Shown: piece after piece, positions 1 to 11,662 of the stretch | Layout: each line of letters starts with the position of its first letter | Position numbering within the stretch: the first letter of the stretch is position 1 | Assembly (NCBI GenBank): GCA_003508835.1 | Contig: PUFA01000211.1 | Span: forward strand, 1,922,001-1,986,000 | DNA: 64,000 bases | Reading direction: 5' to 3' | From: Eonycteris spelaea | Lineage: Eukaryota; Chordata; Mammalia; Chiroptera; Pteropodidae | Translations under genes and position numbers: made by a program | Notes under the pieces: model-generated | The model's database searches: none | The model's input: only the letters and a program-made list of their open reading frames with translations | Told to the model about the DNA's origin: nothing

Positions 1-1040
1 AATTTTATTTGAATTAACTTAAATGTGATTAGCTACAGATGACTCGTGGCTCTCATACTGGACAGGGCAAGGCTAAATTTTGGGAGCTGCACATGGAGAG
101 GGTTGGTCAACAGAGTAAACTATTACCTGTCCAGGTACCTCTACCTTGTCGAGCACAGAGATGCAAAAACCAGAGCACCAAGAAGCAGGCCTGCAGTGAA
201 CCTAGGCTTGAATTCCAGTGTGTTGACCACAAGAAAACAGAGTCTGTGAGCAAAATGCACCGCCCCCCCCCCCCTGCAACCAGCAAAGCTGGCCCTATCT
301 CCTCAATCAGGTACGTGGCTCCTCCAAGGGACACAGCAAGTGAGGGGAGAAGGGTCAGGCAGAAGCATCTTCCAGTACTTCCCTAGAGGATAGTAATGGT
401 AGCTGTCTCCATTAATGTGTTACTGAGGAGACAGGGCCGTGTTAGTGCTGTCCCTATCTCTCCCTTAAGAATCATTTCTGCAGTGAATACTTGTTGAGTA
501 TATCTTGTACCCGATGCTATAGTGTCTATAAACAGTGTGGGCACAGCTCTGATTGCTGTGGAAAACAAGGCATTGTGGGAACTGGAGCAGGCAGAGGAGA
601 TCTAGTACGAAACTGCCTTTTTGGTGTTTTGGCCAAAGCAGAGTGATGCACCCCCAACCATAATTTTATTGAGCTCAACTTGAGCCAACAGTCCACCTCA
701 TGCACTGCAGCTCTGTCATCCATCTTCTGGACCATCCCCCACCCTCCTAGAATTTTCCACAGTCCTCTGGAATACAGCATCTCATTAGCATACTCTTCTA
801 AATTCTCAGCCACCCCTCCAAACCTTCCTTTTGCCTTCTTGCCTAACAGTGGAACCTGGCTATTCCCTGTGGAGGTCATTTCTCCCTGCAGCTCCCTGAA
901 GTAGAGGTGGTTTTCCTCTGATGTTTCACATCATCTCAAAGTCCAAAATCTAAAAGTGTCTTGGCTCTTTCAAAAATATTTCTTCTATTCTCTATAAAAC
1001 CCCTTAAAGCTCATGCAGTTCCAGTGCCACTGGCCCTGTT
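1..1040. other. Unassigned non-coding stretch
   Basis: No repeat family or gene was recognised. The longest open frame (39-386, + strand, 115 codons) has biased proline and charged content, no recognisable domain and no splice or start context, so it is treated as chance. A run of 12 C at 263-274 is the only marked low-complexity feature. The segment around 480-560 has a weak resemblance to ancient LINE 3' sequence, too weak to call. Confidence 0.5.
263..274. repeat. Poly(C) run
   Basis: Twelve consecutive C residues seen directly. A mononucleotide run prone to length error in sequencing and to slippage. Confidence 0.9.
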
Positions 1041-2587
1041 GTTGCTGTCATCTCTGAAATTCTCTGTCTTGAAACCTTGGGATTAGCCCTGGCTCAGCTG
1101 CCTTCCTCCTCCTTCTTCATCCACACAATCCTGGATGTTGTCAGTGTGACCTACCCAACACTTGACCTCTTCACTTCTGATAACCTCTTCCCTCACCACA
1201 CTCTAGATCTTATCACTAAATACCCCATCTCCAAAATCTTAACTATTACTTCCTTTTCTTCCCACTTACTTACTTAGTGCCCCAAACTGCAGTTGTCCTG
1301 ATAGCTTGAGATCCTACATTCAAAGACCTCATCTCCTCTCCATTATCATTACACCTTCATATGCTTACTCTCTCCTGACACACCAGAAATTGCACATATT
1401 CACAACTCTCATGTTCCTTTCCTTTCCTGGAAAAACCCGAATCCTGGTTAAACTCAGCTCCCCGTCTTCTTAGTTCCTAATCTCAGGCTGCTGAAGGTCA
1501 CTGGAGAAAATGGTACAACTGTTTCTATCTAGTCTTACTTTAAATTCATGACCTCAAACATCCAAAAGACACTCAAAACTGCCTGCAGATTCTACTACAC
1601 TGCCCCAGCAGCGTGTTTGTTGTCCTGCTCTTCAAGACAACTATTTCATACCTCCTCCTATATCTCCTCACACCTCCAGACTCTCCTGCCTCTCCCCAAG
1701 CCCCAAGTTGGCTGGTAAATATTTGCCAGCACACAACTGAATAGAGTTCTTTCTTCTGATTCCAACATAGATATTCTTGGATAATAGAATTGTACATCTC
1801 CCTCCCAAGCTTCATAGCCTAAAAACTGCATCAATCTAGTTAGAGCTCCTCTATATAGCAGTTTCCCCCAAATATGTGTTCTGTGAAAAGAGGGTTCTAA
1901 ATTCAGAAAACTAATTCAGAAACTCTGAGTTAAAGAAAATTTAACAGATTCTTTACTGTGAGTCTTTAATATGCTTGTTTCCACTGGGACTCCCCAAGAA
2001 GGGTGTAGAGTATTCTGTGTTTCCTAAAAGTTTTGGATTATTAATGTTCCTTCCTCTACAGAGTGTCTTAACATTTCTTGAAACTGGCTGTGAAATAGAT
2101 GCCAGTCTTTTATGGAACCTGCATGCCAAGAAGAAATATCATGGTGTTACCACTCACCAAATTGGCCAAAAAAGAATCTAGGTTTTTTTCTGGACTACTG
2201 CCCTTCATCTGCCATTTCCCATCACTCATCTTAATTCAGGAATTGTGGGGGGTTTCTTCACTTAAAGCCTCCTCAGGTACTCTGTCATCAGTATATCTTA
2301 TTCTTGTCTATCTTCTATACAATATCATCGATAATCCTTATAAGAAATAAACTTGATAATGTTATCCTCCTACTGGAAAAAGTCTCCAACTCTCCCTTTT
2401 ATAATCTAATTGGAATCCTTTGTTCTACAAGGTCTCTGATAATGGAACCCACACACTCATTTCCTGACACTTCACACTATGCAGCACCACGCTGAACTTT
2501 GTACTGTTCCTGAATAGAACGTATTCTTTCAAAAATGTTACCTTTAGATATAATTTTCCTAAAGAGTCCTGCTCTCCACTGTGCCAG
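1041..2587. other. C/T-rich unassigned stretch, possibly ancient LINE-derived
   Basis: The plus strand is rich in short CTCC, CTTC and CCTC words over 1,050-1,800, a texture seen in very old L2/CR1-type LINE sequence read on the sense strand. No diagnostic L2 3' motif was found here, so the family is not assigned. Small open frames in the stretch have no recognisable protein similarity. Confidence 0.35.
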
Positions 2588-2780
2588 CCCTCAAGATCAG
2601 CTCAAATGTCATCTCCTACAGAAAGCCTCTACACCCTCCACTGTCTCTAACACCCATAGATACACAAAGTTACCAGTATCCTCTTCTTTCCAGGCTCCCC
2701 ATATGATTACCTTTATTAGACATTACATAAATCAGATTGCTTTTTCAATTACAATCAGCTACACTTTAACCCAATCAACT
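2588..2780 (+). mobile_element. L2 LINE fragment (3' coding/UTR part)
   Basis: The words around 2,590-2,645 (CAGCTCAAATGTCATCTCCT followed by an AAAGCCT-type block) match the conserved L2 segment that usually reads as a Cys-poor tail of the L2 reverse transcriptase. Homology then fades. The 153-codon open frame at 2,535-2,996 runs across this fragment and is probably a by-product of it. Confidence 0.55.
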
Positions 2781-3678
2781 ATAGTAGGGCCATATCTACT
2801 ATACTTGCCCTTTCTCCAATCTAATCAGAACATGAATGTCAATTTAGTCCCTAAACTTCATCACCCTTTTCTTTTATTATCTAGCATTCATCCCCTTAAC
2901 TCAATCACGGCCTCAAAATACCATAGCCAGCCAGCCTCCAGAATTGAAACAGTTAGTCTGAAACTCTTCAAAAAGGTTGATAAGAAGAACAAATAGCAGA
3001 AAAAGCAGATTTATTCTAAGAGTCTGAAAGCCCAATTTTAAGAATTTTCCCAAGTTCAAGATAATAACCACTTGTGGCCTCAATTCTCAATGAAAAGTAC
3101 CCTACCAAGATAAACTACTGCTTTGAACACTTTTCACTTTATAACAATAACAATAACAACAAAAGAGGGAGAGGAGGAAGCAGCAGTCTGCTCCAATCTG
3201 AAATGCTGATTAAACAGGACAATTTTAATTTAAAGAAAATATAACCTCCTCCAGGCTAAGTTATAAGGCAAAACAAATATGCAAACAAATAGCAATTTTT
3301 AAAATTCCACAAAAACTAAAAATCTACTGCTTTAACTATTTTAACAGAAAAAAAAATCAGTTTTCATTGCAAACAAAAAACAAATCAAAAAGAGCACCTT
3401 TTGTCATCATTGGGTTTCATCTTACCTTCTACAAGTTAGAATTCTGATTAAAATGATAATACTACAAATGGTAGATATACTCTCCTCTTCAGCATCAGTC
3501 TTGACATGAACACCCAATGGTGGGCCAGTGTCTTTAAAGGGCCAGCCCTACCCTGTCAGCCCAGATTGGGTCTAGATTATGTCTCCTGATGGCAACATCA
3601 CTGAAGGATCCCTCTACAACCAACACTGTATTCTGAACTACTTGTCCAAGCAAAGCGACAAGATCTCTCAATCAGATG
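2781..3678. other. Unassigned non-coding stretch
   Basis: A/T-rich with short oligo-A and CAATAA-type words at 3,140-3,165. No repeat family, RNA gene or convincing coding frame was recognised. Confidence 0.45.
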
Positions 3679-3679
3679 C

Positions 3680-3726
3680 AACACACACACACACACACGC
3701 GCACACACACACACACACACACACAC
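3680..3726. repeat. (CA)n microsatellite with internal CGCG interruption
   Basis: About 47 bases of CA dinucleotide, broken once by GCGC near 3,699. It creates the Thr-His run in the 81-codon frame at 3,579-3,824, which is therefore not a credible gene. Confidence 0.95.
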
Positions 3727-4132
3727 CAGTGCATGATCTCTACAGAAATCTGTCACCAGATCAGAAGTACTTCATAAGACATTTTAAAATAGATATAATG
3801 ATGATTTTATTGCATGCTTTCTAATGAAGGGTGGTTAAAAATGTTTTCAAACATTTGCTTGAGAGAAATTAATATTTTGACATGCTTCAGGATTGAGGGA
3901 AAAACCTTCATGTGTTCAGAAAGAGGAAAGTGCAAAATATATTAGATGAAAAATGCAACCCATGATCTCCATATGTATTCACTGGGAAAAAAAATTAACA
4001 GGAGATGTCACAGATTGCAAAATAGATTCTGTACCATAAATGTCTCTGAGTTCCATGAGATCTGTTTTTCTCTAGTTTTTATCCAATGCGTAAGCAGGGA
4101 TTCAAAAAAGTAATACTAAAAAGATTATTTTA
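3727..4132. other. Unassigned A/T-rich stretch
   Basis: No feature recognised. Confidence 0.45.
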
Positions 4133-4166
4133 ACAAACAAAACAAAACAAAACAAAACAAAACAAA
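4133..4166. repeat. (AAAAC)n pentanucleotide repeat
   Basis: Six to seven tandem AAAAC units, ending in AAAGCAAGC. Sequence downstream to about 4,330 resembles antisense old L1 3'UTR, but only weakly. Confidence 0.9.
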
Positions 4167-4434
4167 GCAAGCAGTTCCCAGTTTAATTACTGTTATCTTC
4201 TAGAGGCAACCACTTTAAATTCTTTCAGATGTTCCTTCTCATTATTTACCTTCTTATTTTTCAATAATTCTTATATTGCTATTTTGTGACTAATCAATTT
4301 TACTTTATCTATTGGCTTCTTCTTATAGTGAATGAAGATTTAATTTTTCCCTACCATAGACTAAAATGTCTGGCCAACTCAGGTGAAGAAGGAGGTATGG
4401 TTATTAGTATTTATGCCAGATAAGAAAAATGCAA

Positions 4435-4630
4435 GAAATTATATACGTCTTAATTATAAATATAATGGCAAAAATTCCAAATAAAATATTAGCAAATTGA
4501 ATCTAGCAGTCTATCAATATACACATGTGAACTGATGAAGTAGGCTTTATTCAAAGATCATTTAACATGAAATCTCTACTTGTGTAATTTATCACATTAA
4601 TAACATCTCAATGCCTACATGTGAAACGAA
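4435..4630 (+). mobile_element. Old L1 ORF2 reverse-transcriptase remnant
   Basis: The sense strand follows the L1 ORF2 segment that in active copies encodes the stretch leading into the reverse-transcriptase core: ATGGCAAAAAT, then AAAATATTAGCAAA, a degraded AGCAGT block, a GTAGG.TTTAT block and TTCAAAGATC. Several frameshifts and substitutions mark it as dead. No 3' end or target-site duplication was found. Confidence 0.6.
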
Positions 4631-5879
4631 AAAAAAAATTAGCAAACTTGACCTAGAAAGGAACTTCTTAAGTTGATAAAAGGTTTTTTTTTTTTGAGAA
4701 AACTGTGGCAAATTTCATATGTAATCGTATATTTTATGTCCTTTAAGGTTTTATCAAAAATAGAAGTATGGGGAATTTTAGCTTGTACTTAAATGGCTAC
4801 AGGCTGGACAGAGGTAAACAGGGTTTCATGGGTACTTGGTAAATGAAGGACAGATAGGAGAGGAAGCTTTGAATCTCTCTCAACAGATGTTCATATTTTT
4901 GTTTGAGATTGCAAAGCGTCACCTGAAATATAGCTTTTAGAAATATAGCCAGAGACACGAAAACTGGGGTGAGAGAGGGTGGCAAGGAGTTCATGCCCAT
5001 GGAAAAAAAGTCCCGTAGAAAAGTCAGAGAAAAAGGAAAAGTCAGAGGTCTGCGCAGTAAACCAATGAGATTTTAGAAATCAGTCTGTAGCTTTCCTATG
5101 TAATGTTTAATCTATGGCGGAGGCAAGATGTTTACCCTTTCGTATTTGAAGTTGATTTCAGGGACTGCAGAAAACAAATGAGAGAATACCACACAGATGC
5201 TTCCCTCCGTCACTGGCTTCAATTTACCGTCTCAGTAGACACACGCTCCTTGGCACATACTGAGACAATTGCGACACAACTGGCAGTCAATGATGTCAAT
5301 GTTCAGGTTACCAGAGATAGCCTGCCTTGGGGCTTCCCCATGCATCTTCTCAAGACTTACACAGGTTGCCATTCTAACAGAAAAGCCCAGTCTCAGACAC
5401 ACTGTTCATAAGATGTGATGGTTTGCAAGTTTATAATATATAGCCATGCTTTCTTTGTTGCCAAAATTAATTAGCTGAGATCTTTGCTGAGCCAGCAGAA
5501 TAATTGTCCCAAAGGTTAGGACTGGTCTTGGTGTCTAATTGATATTGCAGCTTGTCCTACCTAGCAAGACTTATCATGAGTGAGATAAAGGATGCAAAGA
5601 TTCCAGGGGTGGATGAAATATAAGAGGTGAAAGCTTCTACACTTCCTGGCTTTCCAAGATCCCTATCATACTGCTGTTCACAGGGACTACATCCAAGAGT
5701 TGATTACAAGTGAATGTTTTCAGAGGGTCTTCAGAAAACTTTGTGTTTTGCAATGATGTACTGATCCTCTGTACAAAGATTGCCAAGACCAAGGGCCAGG
5801 AATCTAATGGGCAGGACCAGATTGACTGGATAAAGTTGTATGACTTAAAATTACGGTTAGGCTATCTACCACTGTGTAT
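4631..5879. other. Unassigned non-coding stretch
   Basis: A 102-codon frame at 5,103-5,411 (+) opens with ATG after a pyrimidine-poor context. It has no domain, signal peptide or membrane segment that I recognise, so it is not called as a gene. Nothing else was seen. Confidence 0.4.
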
Positions 5880-5957
5880 TTTCATTTCTCCTGCTCTAGG
5901 GCCTGGCATATTATACAGACTCAATAAATTTTTGATAAATGAATGAATGAATGAATG
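5880..5957 (+). mobile_element. L2 3' terminus with (GAAT)n tail
   Basis: GGGCCTGGCATATTATA, then ACTCAATAAATTTTTGATAA, ending in five GAAT units, is the typical L2 3' end followed by its short tandem tail. The upstream part of the element is not recognisable. Confidence 0.7.
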
Positions 5958-6199
5958 CACAAAAGTCATTGATTATATGACATTGAGATGCTGCTGATAT
6001 TAGAAATACTAGCCATTACAGTAAAAGTGTTCAGAGCTACATCTTTATTTTCAATTCTCTATTTAGAGTGAAGGTGTAAAAGATCATTCTTTATAAACTC
6101 CCGAAACTCTGAAATGCTGCAGCTGGAAATGTAGCAGCCAAAGTGCGACAAAAGAATAACAAAGTGGAAATCATGCCACATGAGGAGTATTGGGTTCTC

Positions 6200-6290
6200 C
6201 TGAGGGCTCTACAATTTGTTACGGCCTCAGGGAAAGTCATATAACTTCTCTAAGCTTCAGTTTTCTCATCTGAAAAATTACACACTAAAT
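6200..6290 (+). mobile_element. MIR SINE fragment
   Basis: GTCATATAACTTCTCTAAGC followed by TTCAGTTTTCTCATCTGAAA matches the MIR core (accttgggcaagt... cagtttcctcatctgtaaa) with the spacing expected. Diverged, no poly-purine tail. Confidence 0.7.
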
Positions 6291-7185
6291 TGTCTTATCC
6301 TTTTGAGTTATACAGGTCTAGGCTTCACTCAAGAAAACTTTCTCATAACTCATCTAAGTTGATCACAAGACGTGGATCATGGGAGCCTAAAACTTATTTG
6401 CATAATTCCTCCTTGCTCCTTGTTAGCTAGAACTCCAAACTCCAGTTCCTGAGAGTAGAGGTGGGGAGATGTCATCTCAGTCAAAAGCATTAGGATAGGA
6501 TCATATCAGACTTTGGCTGGTTGTAGTAGGGCTGATGTATTATCAAGTTAGTCAAAGGCAAATCCAAATGGCTGGGAAGAGATTAGAACAGGTACAAGTA
6601 ACTCCTGTCTGGTGACAGAGGAGCTAGGTCCTCCCCTGTGAAAGCCTCTGGTTTTCACAGACAGAACCTTGCTTTCTGGCTACTTCTGATACTTTTCAAG
6701 CAATTAACACTTTACGTAGAAGTTTACTCTAGGAGAGTGAATGTGAGAAAACGAATCCCATATGTTCATCTGGAGCTGGTTGTGAATTTTTTCCATTCCT
6801 AGTTTCTGGTTGGGGAAGTTCTATTTTCTTCTCTCATACTCCCCTGGGAACTTTTTCCTTATTTCCTTGTCAGCCCTCCAACCTCACCTTTTGAACTACT
6901 TTGAGATGGTAGAGTGTTTAGATCTCAAAGCTACCCCCTTTTGCCTTCCTTTCACTCTTCCTAAACATGACAGTCACTATTATCAGACACTCATTTGCAT
7001 TCAGAGGCCAAGATCAAGAGGGATACATTTCACTGTCAACGTGGCCACAGATTATCCAACTCGAATTTCTCTCTGATTTGTGCTTATTTAATTATTTATT
7101 TTTAAGTATTTTATACTACATGAATTTTGTAAAAACTTTACATGAAATTTTCTCTATGCAGATCCTACATCTAAGAGATAACCAT
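6291..7185. other. Unassigned non-coding stretch
   Basis: No repeat or gene recognised. Two overlapping short frames (6,810-7,076 and 6,967-7,191) lack recognisable domains. Confidence 0.4.
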
Positions 7186-7970
7186 TATTAATAGTTGATA
7201 GTTACTTCCAGACTTTAAGTATATATGTAAATATGTGTTTTAATATAAATGAGATCATTCTGTACACTGTTTAATAACCTCAAACAATATATCATACTAC
7301 TTCTCATGCTAACACTTAAAGGCCTATCAGATACTTTTTAATAGCCCCAATGTATTTCAATATAGGAATATATCATAACATATTTTACCAATTTTCTATT
7401 GTTTGAAATTTAAGCTGTTTCATTTTTTTAACTCTATAATGATCATTCTTATACCTACATCTCTGTGAGAAAAATGTTTATAGTGCTGACATTTAATATA
7501 TATTAGTTATTACAATTACTAGTAATCCTTTTAAACCTGATTGCCCTTCACTTTCTTTGATCTAAGTTTAGCATCTTATGTTCTTCACATTTCAAGATCA
7601 AATCTTTTATCTATTTTTCTATTGAGATTTCTTCTTTTCTTATTAATTTATAAGAACTCTTTATATATTAAGAATATCAACCTTTCTCTATCATATAAGC
7701 TCCAAATATTACCCCCTAGTTTGTTCTTTGCATTTTAACTTTGTTTATTTATTTTTTGCTATCACATAGCAGTTTTTGTATTTCTATGCAGCCCAACCTG
7801 ACAGTCTTTACTTTTATAACTTGTGAGTTTAATATGTATTTTAAAATGCATTCAGGTCTCTAGGTTTTCTTTAATTTTTTAAATGTATATATTTAATCTA
7901 GCTAGGATCTATTTCTGAACACACTGTATGTAGACAATGATTTAATTTTTTTTCCAAAAGGAGGTACTAA
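7186..7970 (-). mobile_element. Ancient L1 (L1M-type) 3' region, antisense
   Basis: Read on the plus strand it shows the order of an old L1 3'UTR and ORF2 tail in reverse: a GAGATCATTCTGTACACTGT block, a CTTTTTAATAGCCCCAATGT block, then blocks like TTATAAGAACTCTTTATATA and TTTTTGCTATCACATAGCAG. Strongly diverged. The boundaries are soft because it fades at both ends. Confidence 0.6.
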
Positions 7971-8117
7971 ATTAAAATGAAAAGTTAGGAATTTTTATCA
8001 ACCTATTCCATGGACCATAGGTATTCTTGCTAACTAGTAGTAATACAAATAATAAAAACTAATATTATTTTAAAGAGATCTATGTATCACAAAGTGTGTA
8101 TATACTATATCAATTGG

Positions 8118-8530
8118 GAAAATTTCTGTTCCAGGTAAAAGAAAGCCTGACTCAAAATGGCTTAAAATAAGATTTAATGACTCACTTATCTGAAAAGACC
8201 AGAGGTCATGTAGGCATTGAATGAGGCTTGATTCAGAAGTTCAGTAATCTCACCACCCCTTTTTTCTGCTTAAGCCTAACATTCATTAGGGTCAAAAAAG
8301 ATGTCTAGCAATTTCCAGAAGTTACATGCTTTCTCATTTATATACAGAGCAAAGATTCTTTTGATTACTTTCTCAGAAGAATGAAGGAGTTTCTTTCTCA
8401 GATATCATAACAAAATTTTCCTTGCTTGTTCTAATCATAGTGTTCAGGAAATGATAAATTGTCTCTTTACATTTTTCAGTCAGAGCCCACCCTAGAGCCT
8501 ACCCTACAGGGTAGGGCAGAGGAGACCATT
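8118..8530. mobile_element. Interspersed repeat of the family also seen at 50.4-51.3 kb
   Basis: Shares with 50,381-50,770 and 50,900-51,345 an opening with TGGCTTAAA or TAAGCAAAA-type words, then a CCAGAGGT-type block, and a general order of words found in an old mammalian LTR or DNA-element family whose name I cannot give with certainty. Truncated by or adjacent to the L1 composite downstream. Confidence 0.4.
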
Positions 8531-8628
8531 GTGAAGCATGAGATGCATCAGGAAAGGGTGAATATCCATCCAAACAAAAACTGAGATTGCTTAAATAAGA
8601 GAAAGAGAGATGAAAGCAAACACACTAA

Positions 8629-8640
8629 TTAGCAAATGCC
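8629..8640. repeat. Target-site duplication, left copy, of the composite L1
   Basis: TTAGCAAATGCC at 8,629-8,640 is repeated exactly at 13,435-13,446 after the L1 poly-A tail. It extends to 15 bases with one mismatch (AAG against CAG). It lies inside an older MIR (its remainder is at 13,447-13,670), which supports insertion into pre-existing sequence. Confidence 0.85.
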
Positions 8641-10063
8641 AAGTTCCGGTCAAGATGGCAGAGTAGGAAAATACTGTGCTTACCTCCTCTCATGACAACA
8701 TCAAAATTACAACTAAACTACAGAACACCACATTAAGAATCACTTAAAGTCTACCCGAACAGAAGTCATGTAACTAAGGACATAGAGAAGAAGCCATGAG
8801 ACTGATAGAGGGGCGGAGATATGGAACAAGCTGGTCCCACATCCCTGTATGGGGGTTAAAAATCTGGAAGGATATCTCAGCTGTGGAGGTACCCCCTTAG
8901 GAGTGGTTTGTCCCAGCCCCACACTAAGGTCCCCAGCTTAGGATTCCAGTGCTAGGAAGAGAAGTCTGCACAACTTCTGGCTATGAAAACCAGAGGAGAT
9001 TTTGGCTGACAGAGATGGAGGACTGCTTAAGTCCCAGGTGTTTCTCTTAAAGGGCCTGCACATGCACTTACTCACTGACAAACTCACTTGCTCTGAGCTC
9101 CAGCACTGGGGCACAGCTCAAAGAGTGCCAGGGACATGTGAGGAGGAACTGAATTGTCTGGCTTCAGGGTGAGGGCTGAAGGGGGCACCTCTCTCCCAGA
9201 CAGAAGTGCTGACAGAATCCATTATTCCTTTTTTGAGCCCTCCTCCAACCCAGTGTTCAGACACAGGTGGCTGCCATATTTCAGTCTTCATCAACCTGGG
9301 TAACACTGTTCATCATGCCCCAGTGATACCCTGAGACCTCACCCACCCAACTTGCAGGCCCACCATGCTGTTTCCAGTGGCTTTGCCATAAAAACAGCCT
9401 GTCTTGGCTCATGCTGTGGATTTTCCTAAAATCGCTCAAAGATTCTCAAGCCCTAAACAAGCAGCATCTGGCCTCAGCATGCCCTGTACCTCTTGCTAAG
9501 TAGCCCTAAGCCTAGCACTCGTGGGAGCCAGCCTTGATTCACAGCTTAGCCTCAACCAGACACCTCCAAGGCTAGTACAAGTGGCAACCATTTGCAGATC
9601 ACTATGTAGTTTATACCAATTGGTCCTGGGTAGGGCACAGGTAGCAGCTGACCTTGTCCTGCAACACAGCTCCTCCCAAAAGGATCCAGAACCCACACAA
9701 TCAATGGCAGCTTCAAAACACAGCAGAGCATCACCCAACCACCTTCATAAACCACACATGCAAAAGGAAGATTGGGCAGGCACCAGACCCATGCTAAAGT
9801 GAATCCTGCTCCATAGTGTCAGCCCCTGTACAACGGCTCCTCCACTGTCATCATGGCCAGTCCTCAGAAACAATCAGCCTAAGGGTCAGTCTCTCTAACT
9901 GATGTGCCCACTGTAATGAAGGCTCAATTACAGCAGAAGGCATACACAACCCACAAAAGGGACATTCTGAAACACCTGGCTCAGGTGTCAGGGAGACTAT
10001 GCCACTAGGCCCCACAGGAAACCTGCTAAATAAAGCTACACTACTAAGACATAACAGGTCTAC

Positions 10064-10988
10064 CTAATACATGGAAACAAACACAAGGAGGCAGCCAAAA
10101 TGTGGAGACAAAGAAACATGTCTCAAATGAAAGAATAGAACAGACCTCCAGAAAAACAACAAGATGGAGACAAACAATCTATCGGATACAGAGTTCAAAA
10201 CACTGGTTATAAAAATGCTCAATGATCTTAGTGATAGATTCAACAAAGAGATAGGAAACACAAAAATGGGGAGAGAAAACAAAAAGAATGGTCAGAAATG
10301 AAGAATACAATGACTGAAATGAAAAATACATTAGAGGGAATCAACAGATTTGTTGAAGCAAAGGATTGAATCAGCAATTTAGAAGATAAGGTAGCAGGAA
10401 ACACCCAATCAGAAGATCAATAAGAAAAAAGAACCCAAAAAAAGATAAGGATAGTTTTAGGGACCCCTGGGACAACATCAAGCCTATAGACACTCGCATA
10501 ATAGAAGTACCAGAAGGAGAAGAGAGAGAGCAAGGGATTGAGAAACTATTTGAAGAAACAATGACAAAAAAATTTTCCTAACCTGGCAAATGAAATAGAC
10601 AATAAGCTCAAGAAGTGCAGAGAATTCCAAACAAGATGAATCCAAACAGGCCCACATCAAGACACATGAGAATTAAAAGGTCAAAAGTTAATTAAAGATA
10701 AAGAATCTTCAAAACAGCCAGAGAAAGGCAGTTAGTTACCTACAGGAAGCTTTCATAAGAGTGTCAGCTGATTTCTAAAGAGAAATTTGCAAGCCAGAAA
10801 GGATTGGCACGAAATATTCAAAGTGATGAAAAGTAAGCACCTACAACCAAGATTATTCTACCCAGCAAAGCTATCATTTAGAATTAAAGGTGGGGTAAAG
10901 AGCTTCCCAGACAAGAAAAAGCCAAAAGAGTTCATTGCCACCAAGCCAGTATTGCAAGAAATGTTAAAAGAATTTTTTTTAAGAAGCA
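10064..10988 (+). pseudogene. L1 ORF1 remnant (RNA-binding protein of the composite L1)
   Basis: In live elements ORF1p is the trimeric RNA-binding chaperone that coats L1 RNA. Here the coiled-coil part is frame-shifted, but the C-terminal domain can still be read in the frame 10,787-10,985. It shows the family words KDWHEIFKVMK, LQPRLFYPAKLSFRI and KSFPDKKK, which lie in the ORF1p C-terminal domain. The frame does not end at the L1 stop. It runs on into MIR sequence to 11,080, adding about 30 MIR-derived residues. Homologous to the better preserved ORF1 at 36,148-37,050. Not expected to be functional. Confidence 0.75.
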
Positions 10989-11080
10989 GTACTCACCGTG
11001 TGACCTTAGGCAAGTTACTTAACTCCTTTGTGTCATTTTCTCATCTCATCTGTAAAATGTGTATAATAATAGTGCTATGA
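10989..11080 (+). mobile_element. MIR fragment inside the composite L1
   Basis: GTGTGACCTTAGGCAAGTTA, then CTCATCTGTAAAATGTGTAT and ATAATAGTGCTATGAG, is an unmistakable MIR core, better preserved than most MIRs in the window. It sits exactly between the end of L1 ORF1 homology and the second L1 5'UTR. Confidence 0.85.
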
Positions 11081-11662
11081 GTTGCTGGTCAAAATAGCAG
11101 AGTAGTAAATGCTGTGCTTGTCTCCTCCCATGACTGTTTAAAAATTACAACTAAATTATAAAATAATCAACCTGCAGAACTACCTGAAGACTAGCTGAGC
11201 ATTATAACTAAGGACATAAAGAAGAGATCATACAGAGACTTATAGGTGGGAGGGTGGGGAGAGACTTGAAATGGGCTGGCCCCACCCCACCCCTTGGTAG
11301 GAGGCTCTTTTAGCAGCAATCAACAAGCCTCTGCCTATCTCTGGAGACTCTTTGGTGGTGAACAGCCACCCCCAGCCAAGCTGGGGGTTCTGCAGGCCTG
11401 AGTAGGTAGCAGCTAACTAACTTCAGTGTTATCTGAGACTTTTGTGAGTGGTCACAGGCTTAGCACTGGCACCAAATCTAAACTGCACTAACCTGGTGAA
11501 CACCACTCATGCTTACCTGCTGACTTCCTGGGACCCTACCTCACCCAATTTGCATGTAACCTGAGGCTTTTTCAGTTGCTCTGCCTTATAAACAGCTGGC
11601 AAGCAGCTTCAGGACTTGGGGTGCCCTAGGCCTTTCACTAAGCTGCCCCAGCAAAGTGGGAA

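Noticed and set aside
39..386. 115-codon plus-strand frame at the left edge
   Set aside because: It spans a poly-C run that supplies its poly-Pro stretch, and an overlapping minus-strand frame is equally open. No family recognised.
2535..2996. Longest open frame in the window (153 codons, + strand)
   Set aside because: It crosses an L2 fragment and C/T-rich DNA, its product is low in complexity, and it shows no known domain or splice context.
3680..3726. Tandem array considered as a CRISPR-like or satellite array
   Set aside because: It is a simple dinucleotide run with no spacers. No direct-repeat array with unique spacers exists anywhere in the window.
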